A DNA stretch of 64,000 nt from Leuctra nigra (taxonomy: Eukaryota; Arthropoda; Insecta; Plecoptera; Leuctridae), in NCBI GenBank assembly GCA_934045905.1, contig OW203762.1, positions 3,782,001-3,846,000 of the forward strand. Reading direction: 5' to 3'. Of this stretch, positions 55,335-64,000 are shown piece by piece (the stretch's first letter is position 1; every line of letters starts with the position of its first letter). The notes beneath the pieces are model-generated. The model was not told the DNA's origin. It searched no databases and saw only the letters and a list, made by a program, of their open reading frames with translations. The translations under genes were made by a program, and so were the position numbers.

Positions 55335-58300
55335 TTAAGATGATGTATTCAAAGATTCAGACTTATACGCAGTTTCGCTTGATGATCGAGACAAAACCTT
55401 GCTTCTTTTCGCCCTCCTCTTAGCTTTAGCCTTCAATCGCTTAGTCTCCTTTTCCTTTGCTGTCAGTGGGGTCCGTTTGAGATCTGATATCTTGCTTGCT
55501 AAGTACTTGGGAACTCTCTCTAGGTGTTTCTCTATATTAGACGTGCCCCGTTTCACCATCCAATCTTTGAAGGTATCTGAAACCATGTAAACATAACTTA
55601 TTTTATTTTTATTAGGTACCGAAACACATTCAACAAGAATCTGCCACTAAAACCCCAGGGTATACCCATGGATATGTAAATAATATACCCAGTTGATTTC
55701 ATTCCCAAATCTAGTTTACAAAAAAAAAAAAATTACAAAGTACCTTTTACATACTCTTTTTTTAGACTACATGAGAACACAATAATCAACACTATTTAAC
55801 TTACAGCGTGGCATACACTCATCTGACTGCACGAATTTTAATTGTATTGTGTATTACCTTTGCATGTAAAAAAACTTAGTACCTAACAGCTAGCACAAGA
55901 GCTCCAAAATATTACAAATAGCATGGAATGCTTTTACAGAGTTGATTCAGAATGTTGTTCATAATAGGGGTTTAGTACAAAATGTCGGTTAAAAAATGTA
56001 ACTTCTGAATGTCAATAAAATATTAAAGGATCCCAGAAACCAATTAATGATTAGGTAAACAAAAATATGCATTGCAATCGTACCAGTAACTGCTAGCACT
56101 TTGCGTGGAGTCAGTTCAGGCAGTGGTACAGCGTCAGGGTGTGAAGGAGGAACCTTCCCGAACACCGTTCGCTCCTTGAGGGTGTTGGTGCCCCATAATG
56201 CTGTTGCCATATTCTTAACAAATAGTGCTGGTCTCTTAGAAACAGTTTTGATCCGATCCATTTTGGTTGTCGGTAACCAAACATCATGGCCGAGGTAAGT
56301 CTGCAAAAATTATTAAAATTAATTATTGGTCAAATGAATTATGTGAGTGAATTCCTAATGTAGGTAGGTAATTATGAAGTTTAATAGTTTCATACCTATA
56401 GAAAATTATAAAAAAAACTTTATTTATTACACTACAACTATTTTACATTTTACGTACTATAAACATGAAAAATTAATTTGTTACCTACTATACTGTCTTT
56501 TTAAGGAGGGATGCCCAAGTAGATTTTTCCAAAATATTTCTTGTTGAAATGAACAATTTGTATTAACTTTTTCAACATTTCAACTATATTTTAATGGAAT
56601 AATTCATCAAATGTCTAGTAACTTGTAGCTCTCGGCTTATATTGAGTTTTCAATATGATTTCTTCAGAATATGAGGATATTTTAACACAGGAGATATAAG
56701 AAAATTAGTTAGAGTTTGGCCTCTAACTTAAAAAATAGTATGGGTAGGTAGGTGTTAATATAAAAATCTTAATAAATACCTTAATATCTAATACATATAA
56801 TAATAGCTTTTGGAAAAAAATTATCGGCGGAAAATAATTTAAATCAAATATTTACTAACCAAATACTCTGTTTTTTCGACTTGCCATGTTAAAGATAGGG
56901 CTAACTCAAATTTATGAAGTGACTGATATATCTTGGAAATTAGTTTGGCTACCCAACTTCTTCTGGCGTTTATATGGTGCACAAGGAAATTATCAATTAA
57001 ATAAGCATATTTATTCAGATATCCATCAGAGACCTCTACTCGGGCATCCCCGTTAACTACTAAAGAATGGTCAAAAGGCATTACTACGAAGAGAGTCGAA
57101 CTCCTTTATCTAATTTGCTTTCACAAATTTGTATTCTCACACTGTAAAACTGACAATATTTTAGTGACTTTGATTTTTTTTACTAATAAAAGGCAGACCA
57201 TCCACTATGTCACATACCTGGTCGTCAACAGTGCTGCCTACACAACCTGGTGTTGGTTTCTCCCCCTCTTCCACTCTCAACCCACCACAGCTGATGAAAG
57301 CTAAAATTTAAACAAAATATCCTTCTGTAGTCACAAGTCAGAGAAATACTATGACTGGCAGCTAAAATTTCAAAAAATTATTATTAGAACAGTCTAGGCT
57401 AGTGAGAACTCACCATCTATACGATCAATGACGAGTCGCTGCAGGGCATCATTTTGTGCCCTAAGCTGTGAACGCTCCGCAACACAACTGGCAAGGCAGC
57501 ACTCCTTCTGATTCTGCATGAGCGTTAACTCATGATTTCTATCATTAGCATGGGCAGGACGTTGGCGGTCAGACTCCTGTTAAAACACCGGAGTCAAAAA
57601 AGTTTCTGCATCATCACACAATTTAACATTGAAAGTATTTTGGATATATGGCTACAGAAGTAAGGTGTAGCTGAGCTGGTAGGTCCAATATTCATATAAC
57701 TGTAATACACAATGCAACCATAATAAAGAAAAGCAAATGCATGGAAAGGGCAAGTTGCTCTCTCAACCCCAGTGCTGGGTATTCAAACGAGAAGAACATT
57801 ATCCGACTCATGAAAAACGCTAAGGCTGCGAGGCGATTTTAGAAAAAGTGACAGGGATTTCAAGCTGGCGAGTTGCTGAGCAGTTAGGTAGCCTTTTCTT
57901 CAGGGAGTGAACACACAGGTGTAGCACTTCAAAGGAAATATTCAAAGATTTAATTTGGAGCGGGTTAAAATGGCGTCTTCCAAATGAAAAGATGTTAAAA
58001 AGAAGTGACTATTTCACATCTAACTAGAATGTAATTCGGAAAAGCAAATACATGTCAAGTTGCACAGATGAATGAAGATTCAATTACATATAAGTGTAAA
58101 AGGTTTCTGTCATTAAAAATCTGGTTATTTAACATACAATATGCAACAAAATCCGTCTAGGCTACACATATATTTGTCAAATTATGGTACTTTAAAATAT
58201 GTGTAAAGATAATAAAACATATGAAGCAGAATTGAACGGACAATCTTATTCTGCGAGTGGTTTTAATCAAAAATCTATCCTGGGACATGTAATGCAGTGA

Positions 58301-61300
58301 TTCATAATGTCAATGTAAATTTCTATTTGTTTTAAACAACATGGCAGAAGAAAAATTCACTATGAGTGTGAGAGAGAGGGACTATACTTTGAAAGAGATA
58401 GACAATGTGATTGGCAGCGCTTGGTTACTGGAAAACAAGTGACTAATTAGTGAACTATGAATTTCTGAGAAAATGATTGGATGATACACTTCTTAGAAAC
58501 GGTTGCTATGGGAAATTTGTTGATTTTAAGTAATTTTTCAGTGTGAATAGACCATCCCAGTAACTAGTAGCGCCCACAAATAGAACTAAATAAGTAAATA
58601 AAGGTAATGTGACCACAGCTTTCTTGACATCACTTCTAACAATGACCAAGTTCCATTAAATCAGCCTGTTCTCCAATAGGAGAAGATTTAGTTGACTTTG
58701 ACAATTAAGAAGGCTCTGGTCACATTACAAAAAATGGCAGCTGCACATGAGCAGTACGTTTCTGGGATGGTCTGGGATTGGCAATAGACCAAAACAGAAA
58801 TTCCTACGCAAGCGCGATCTTGGCGCTGAAGGCGAGTGTGAGTGAAATGTCACAGTGACAGTTCTTGAAGGGAGTTTTGAACACAAATGCTTTGTTTACA
58901 CAGTCACAATCTGCCAAATTGCCAAATAACCTTCTATACTCACTAAATAATGTATTAAAACTTGATCCATCATGTATTTTGAACTAAATCTGTCACGTAT
59001 ATAGTGATATATCTGAAATATTTATCATCTTATGCAAATGTCACGGACATAAAAACATTTGATAATCACGGCCTTCTCAATCACAACTCCCGCGTAGCTG
59101 AAATTGTTCAGGTTGAGACTGTGTAAACAAACAGACCTAAAGTGACAGTGACACTTCACTCACACTTCTTGAAATTCGTAGTTCCAAACCGGATGTAGAT
59201 GGAGTTGGTCATTTCTGTTTTGGTCTATTCGTTCGAGGCAGTTGATTATACATCACTCCTTTGAAATGACATTCTTCTCTCAATTGTTTTTTTATTGACA
59301 TCTGTCATTGAAACATATTAGGTCTGTTCGTACTCCACTAGTGTAGCTACACTAGACTGTTTGACGGACAAAAGTGTGAGTTGGAGTAGATTTTTCCACA
59401 CTCGGTATAGGACGAGTGTAGAGGAAACGAACAGACCTATTGTTTGAACAATAAAATTTTTTGATATTCAAATGTAAAAGTGACATTGAAACATGAATTT
59501 GATTGCTCAATCTTAGATGAACTTTAAAACTTTACAAGAAGAAAAGAAGATGGTTTCTACTTCAAGTGAACGTTCTTCAAGAATGTACTTTTAGTGCAAC
59601 AATGCACTCGGATTATTATTGACTGGCGGCCCAATCTACGTAAAGTACCAAAATGTATTACTATTGGCCAATAGTTAGGGACTTATATTAAAAAATTCAG
59701 TGTATGTTTAATTATTATAATACAATACTTGTGAACAATTGATGTTGTACGATTATTGTGGATCAATTCCATAAAAAAAGTAAATCTATGAGCTGGAATA
59801 AAACTATGGATACCGACAAGGTAAAACAAAAGAATAAAATATATACTACTGTAATTTAACGTGAATTTTGCTCTTCTCTCTTGGGCATGAGGGTTCATGA
59901 ATCATGAATGATATCAATTTGTTGATAAAGAGAAAAATACCACACAGGCGTCTTTTTGAAGTGCGCTTCTTTTTCGCGCTATGGCAAGCAATATGTCAAG
60001 ATTTTTTATGCCTCACCGTATAGGTAGGTACGTCATTAAAAAACACATCGATTTAAATTGGATGAACACAGTGTCTGGCGTTTTTCTAGTTGTATGTAAA
60101 CCATTGATGAATGACATCACAGTAATTTATGACTATGCTCTACTAAAAAGCGTTCTTCCGCACCCCGTGGCAGTGTGTTCGACCAAAAAAACGCATTGTA
60201 TTTTTGTCGCTGCATCTGAGTGTCAAAAAGCCGCCTGGTGTGTTCGCAGCCTAATGCAAACAGAATAAAATAATAAATAATTACCTTGGCCATCCTAACT
60301 CGATCACTTAAAGGCTGGGCAAACTGTGAGTATGAAGCGGCATCGTCATCATTGCTACCTTTGTCGTCATCATGGAGGCGCTTCATACCCCTTTTAATGG
60401 CGTTTTCAATTGCTGCCACTTTAGTATGTTCTTGGTCATACATCTATAGCAGGAGAGCATATACTATATTATATTCAAAGGGTAGAACATACCTAGGTAC
60501 CTATATTATCTGGAGTAGTTACCCTGCTGAAAAATCTTGCTTACATTTTGTTTTGATCTTGGAAAAAAAACTTACCAAGATTTTTGCAATATCATGTAAG
60601 ATCTGATAATACTTTTCAAAAGTGGTATGACTCTCATTCTCTGAAAAGTGATGCAAGATCTAGACAAAATTTCAAGATCTTTCCAATGTAGCAAAATCAT
60701 TAAACAAATAGGTACCATCTTGTCAATTTTAGCAAAAACTTTCTTATTTGGTTTTCCTATGTCTTAAACTTACATTTCACTCCCATGTTATTTCTCAGAC
60801 ATACTCATAACTCATAAGACTAAAATTATTCCTTAATCTGGATCGTTAAAATCACGGTTTTTGTTTATTTTTTTTGTTCCTCTATAATTACAAAAAAAAT
60901 CCAAATAATACAGTAATTTACTAACTATCCCACATAGCCAGAAGGGTATACTACCTACTACTACCTAATGGACGGAAATATTTTGGATAACAAAAAGTAG
61001 AAAACTAAATTCAGAGGTAACAAATTAAGAGTTAGAGGTTGTGAGTGTATAGTTAGTTAGATGAGGGACTCGGTTGATTTTCTCAATATCTCACCGATAG
61101 ATTTAACACTTTTGAGTTCTGTCACGGTTGAGTGTGACTGTATGACACAAGGAATCATCATTGTGACACGCCGAATGGCATACCTAGTCTTACTTAAAAC
61201 AGCAAAATTTGATGCAAACCTGTGTCGCAGTCTTCTGGGTACTAGTTATCATTGCTATCATTGTTATCATTGTTATCATTGCATAAGTTGGCAGCGCTGG

Positions 61301-61926
61301 TCTGTTCCCCACCTGATTCTGCACTAACCAGTTGATACCCAGGTGTTTCCTTGATTCGTTTACCTCCCGTAACCCTGGCTTGAAGTTCTTCCCTTGTATC
61401 TGAAAAATAAAAGTCAACATTGGAATTAAAAATATTTACCTGGACAGATATTTTACCAATAGGTAGATGATGTAAATCAGACAATCCTCCCGGTTTCACT
61501 GCATTTTTTTAGATACATATTTGTTTAATAAATTTAATAATATTTCAATGAGACGAGGTCAAGGTTATTACTCCAACATTTTACTGCCGTTACCATAGTA
61601 GGTAACCACTGCTCTTTTCTTTTATTAAACAAGGAAGGTAATAAATATGCTACAGTCTCCTACTGCTTGAATCTTACACTACACTACCATTTAGTTTTCA
61701 TTATATCTATGACACTACACTACGAATATTTTCTCCACATTTACTTACTGCCAACAAGCAATACTTGTGTTATAACATGCTCGCTGGAACCATTGTTGTA
61801 CGACCTCTCCGAGTAGTACTTCTTACTGTATGCATTAGAAGCAGCAGCTTTAAAACATTTTATTTTGTCGGATCGGACAATGGTTTTCTTCCCGTCCTTT
61901 ATATACTTTACATACGCATACATCAT
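55335..61926 (-). CDS. BEN-domain protein, 8 exons, about 397 aa, intact
   Basis: Exons (5' to 3'): 61749-61926, 61313-61399, 60576-60640, 60285-60443, 57414-57576, 57218-57300, 56084-56300 and 55335-55576. All are GT/AG and in phase, 1,194 nt in total. The N-terminus MMYAYVKYIKDGKKTIVRSD resembles the start of insect BEN proteins. Middle exons are charged, with a coiled-coil-like exon 5 (ELTLMQNQKE, SQLRAQNDALQRLVIDRI). Exon 7 holds the BEN domain: GHDVWLPTTKMDRIKTVSKR, LFVKNMATALWGTNTLKERT and LPELTPRKVLAV. Exon 8 adds DTFKDWMVKRG and a basic tail (KRLKAKAKRRAKRSK), a likely nuclear signal. BEN domains bind DNA and mediate repression. This is the best host-gene candidate in the window. The exon 2 donor (TCAG/GTGGGG) is the least certain; reading on meets TAG. 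Confidence 0.8.
56860..57081 (-). CDS. Candidate alternative first exon of the BEN gene
   Basis: Within the intron between BEN exons 6 and 7, an ATG at 57081 opens exactly 74 codons (MPFDHSLVVNGDARVEVSDG ... WQVEKTEYL). They end at donor TTG/GTTAGT in phase 0, the phase needed by BEN exon 7. Use of this exon would give a shorter protein of about 225 residues keeping the BEN domain but losing the N-terminus and coiled coil. Composition is protein-like. It could instead be an exon of a different or former gene. Confidence 0.4.
58549..58772. mobile_element. MITE in BEN intron, TIR AGACCATCCCAG
   Basis: AGACCATCCCAGTAAC and its partner GTTTCTGGGATGGTCT bound about 224 bp. Inner blocks GTGACCACAG and CTCTGGTCAC also pair. 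Confidence 0.65.
58783..59229. mobile_element. MITE in BEN intron, TIR AATAGACCAAAACAGAAAT
   Basis: A 19-bp perfect inverted repeat bounds 447 bp. Inner segments (GTGACAGTTCTTGAA, GTTTACACAGTC) pair with their complements on the other arm. Confidence 0.75.
59320..59438. mobile_element. 119-bp MITE with ATT duplication
   Basis: AGGTCTGTTCGT pairs with ACGAACAGACCT. ATT flanks both sides (59317-59319, 59439-59441). Inner CTAGTGTAGCTACACTAG is a second perfect palindrome. Confidence 0.8.
61246..61285. repeat. Short (TTATCATTG)n tract
   Basis: TATCATTGC/TATCATTGT repeats about four times. It lies in the intron just after the predicted BEN exon 2 donor. Reading through it gives NDNNDNNDS and a TAG. 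Confidence 0.7.
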
Positions 61927-62620
61927 GAAAATCTGAAAATGATGAAAATCATGAAAATATTCAAAATAAAATCAGAAATTGCCATCACTATGAATCACTC
62001 ATAGTTATAACAAAAACACAGGATAATTGCATAGGTTATAATAATTTAATAATAATAGGTAGGTAATAATAATCAGGGCTAGGATGTTTAGGACCTATGA
62101 TACGTCCAAAAAGGTAGGCAAATATACCGTAAAACTATCAGAAAAGGGCCCCAGAAGTTAAAAAGGGGCCAATGAAATTTTGTGCTAATAGTGGGGGGCA
62201 CCTAGTCGATTTATGCCTAGAGTTGAATCTGGGGTACATAAGCAATTATATCGAATTATTGTATTAAATTTAAGTAGGTAGGTATACCTAGCTATATTTT
62301 AAATTTACTATCGTATAAAATGTAGATTAAAAAATATATGTTCTTGATGATAGGAAGGCGACCCACTTTTGTCACTAGATAGTAAATTGATGGTTATTTA
62401 CGAATTGTGTGGGGTCTAGAACTTTACCTACCTACCTACGTCAAATAAAAAGAATGTCAACAAAGATGACATGTAAAAAAAGTTTGTGTAATGTTCCCCA
62501 ATAATGTCAAAAAAAGGGAAGTGGCTACAGTCACGGTAGTACCTACTCCGTGACACCAGCCCGCAGTTGCTGCCACCTACCGTGCGCTCGCTCCCGTGAA
62601 AGCGTGCACGCTGTCACGTC
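61927..62620. other. Upstream region of the BEN gene
   Basis: It is AT-rich and contains AAAATC ATGAAAAT-type short repeats. The last 60 bp (62530-62610) are GC-richer with GTGACA palindromes. No TATA box or exon can be claimed. Confidence 0.3.
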
Positions 62621-63005
62621 CCCCTGTGTAACACTAAAATGTACTTAAAAATAGTGAAAATATCGAAAATAGAAGTCGAAAATAGTGTCGATATAACTGT
62701 ATTTATTTTTTATTGATAAAACAATTAATTTACAATATAATGTGCATATTTAGTGATCATTTATCCGTAGAAGAAGTGATATTTTGTGTCTGTGAACAAT
62801 TCTCTTCATGACAGGACCAAAACACAACGTTCACGCTCACCCGTGTAACACTGAAATGTACTTAATTTTGTCGAAACAAGTGTCGATATAACTGTAAATT
62901 TATTTTTCATTAATAAAACAATTAATTTACAATATAATGTGCATATTTAGTAGTCATTTATCCGCAGAAGAAGTGTTATTAATGTGTGTACAATTCTCTT
63001 GGCCT
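62621..63005. repeat. Tandem duplication, unit about 220 bp
   Basis: GTGTAACACT(A/G)AAATGTACTTA, GTGTCGATATAACTGTA, ACAATTAATTTACAATATAA and CATTTATCCG(T/C)AGAAGAAG occur in the same order in 62621-62808 and 62839-63005. Confidence 0.85.
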
Positions 63006-63129
63006 CATCCTACACGCCCCCCTCATTAGGTAACGTCTAATTAATACTGTCGCAAACAGTGTTCTATAGTTACATCTTGTGGTGTTTTGCTAGTGGGTTA
63101 AGTGACTAGGTGATATTAATGCACGCTAG

Positions 63130-63345
63130 CGTTGCCGCTGTCCGTGGGCTGGAGTCACGGGAGCGTGCACACGCCTCCCCCGTGGCAGCAGTGTATAGGT
63201 CCAGCGAAACACTGCTGTCACGGGGTCCCGTGTCCACGGTACCCCTGTGACAGCAGTGTTTCGGTCGAGCGATACACTGCAGTCACGGGGGGGCGTGAAC
63301 GCAGCCTGTAAGCTACTGTCACGGGGACCCCGTGGCAGCAGACGC
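63130..63345. repeat. GC-rich cluster of CCCCGTGAC / GTCACGGGG palindromes
   Basis: CACTGCTGTCACGGGG, CCCCTGTGACAGCAG, GTCACGGGGGGG and TGTCACGGGGACCCCGTGGC recur in alternating orientation. A related GTCACGG lies at 62530. This is probably the end region of a MITE family. Confidence 0.6.
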
Positions 63346-63365
63346 GGCCCAAAAAAAGTTAAAGG

Positions 63366-63530
63366 TACGTTTACAGCTCGGCGTCAGTTCAGCGCTCCGA
63401 CGTACTGGCGCACCGGCGTTGGCCAATCAGATAGCTCGGGCGCTTGACACTGAGACATCTGATTGGCCAACGCCGGTGCGCCAGAGCGCCAGTACGCCGG
63501 AGCGCTGAACTGACGCCAAGCTGTAAACGT
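63366..63530. mobile_element. 165-bp snap-back MITE
   Basis: TACGTTTACAGCTCGGCGTC pairs with its near-perfect complement at the right. Pairing runs through CAGTTCAGCGCTCCG and CACCGGCGTTGGCCAATCAG to a small centre. Both arms carry GGCCAATCAG, a CCAAT-box-like motif. Confidence 0.85.
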
Positions 63531-63535
63531 AGCCT

Positions 63536-63720
63536 AGGTTTACAGCTCGGCGTAGTACGGACGTTCGACATTTGACGCACGAGCGTTGGCCAATCAGGTG
63601 GCTCAGCGTCGAGCGGCCGTGCGCTCAGCGTTCAAGGTCAAAAGATAAACAATGTTTATCTTCAGCGCTGAGCGCCGAATGTCGAGCGTCAGCGCAGCTA
63701 CGGCGAGCTGTTAACTAACC
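63536..63720. mobile_element. Second, related snap-back MITE
   Basis: It shares TTTACAGCTCGGCGTA and GCGTTGGCCAATCAGG with the element just upstream, and pairs with CTACGGCGAGCTGTTAACTA at its right end. It is more diverged. Confidence 0.7.
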
Positions 63721-64000
63721 TTTACGTTCTTTCAAGGTCAGTGAACTCAAGCATAGAAGTCTGAAGGTTATCTGGCTGCAGCCGCGACTGTAAACAAAGT
63801 AATTTTTTGCCCCAATAAGAGAGCAAAACAGCAAAAACCACCAGTCAAAATTGTTCACACATGCTCAATGGTTGCCATGCACGAGAATAGCACGTTTGCA
63901 ACCAGTGTGGATAGAACTTAGCTTTAAAAATGGGGCTGTAGTACAAAACTCTTAATTCATGATAATGAAAAATATGTACGTACCTACACGCCGTGAATCG
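63721..64000. other. Window end, nothing recognised
   Basis: No exon or repeat is evident. Confidence 0.3.

Overview
This window looks like a transposon-dense stretch of an insect, or at least arthropod, nuclear genome. The reasons are spliced genes with GT/AG introns, AT-rich spacers rich in TAGGTACCTA-type motifs, many DNA-transposon families common in insects, a 5S-rRNA-derived SINE, several minisatellites and many snap-back MITEs. Nothing looks bacterial or viral. The species cannot be named from the sequence; a hemipteran or lepidopteran would both fit.

Layout. 0-3 kb: minus-strand pogo/Tigger-type transposase with an octapeptide minisatellite in its last exon. 3.3-7.2 kb: hAT-type end, a small MADF exon pair, a MITE inside what looks like an LTR, a PIF/Harbinger-ISL2EU-type helix-turn-helix fragment and an internally deleted Ty3/gypsy remnant. 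8.2-13.8 kb: YqaJ-like nuclease remnant, non-LTR ORF1 debris, a 25-bp minisatellite, a LINE 3' end, a broken DEDDh exonuclease and a 5S-derived SINE. 15.7-28 kb: decayed transposase, helicase and hAT pieces, a roughly 100-bp tandem array, and an SGNH-esterase retroelement next to twelve 62-bp monomers. 29.3-38.9 kb: the most striking block, an intact three-exon SWIM zinc finger plus YqaJ nuclease gene facing a THAP plus DDE_4 transposase gene. The nuclease intron holds a TTAA-bounded Kolobok-like transposon with two convergent genes (THAP transposase and a P2X7-intracellular-domain-like protein). The transposase intron holds a 384-bp foldback element. 40.7-52 kb: a five-exon ZMYM1/hAT-type transposase split by an apparently intact 4,857-bp Sola-like transposon with 37-bp perfect terminal inverted repeats and an AAAT target duplication. 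52.4-55.3 kb: satellites and a MITE. 55.3-61.9 kb: an intact eight-exon BEN-domain gene, the best candidate for a host gene, with several MITEs in one intron and a possible alternative first exon. 62-64 kb: duplicated AT-rich units and palindromic MITEs.

The functional theme is mobile DNA nested in mobile DNA. Gene models come from splice-site and phase matching by eye. The models for the Sola-like, Kolobok-like, SWIM-YqaJ and BEN genes close in phase with no in-frame stop. The THAP/DDE_4 model is in phase apart from one shift at a nine-base A run. The hAT model is in phase only after the Sola-like insertion is removed.
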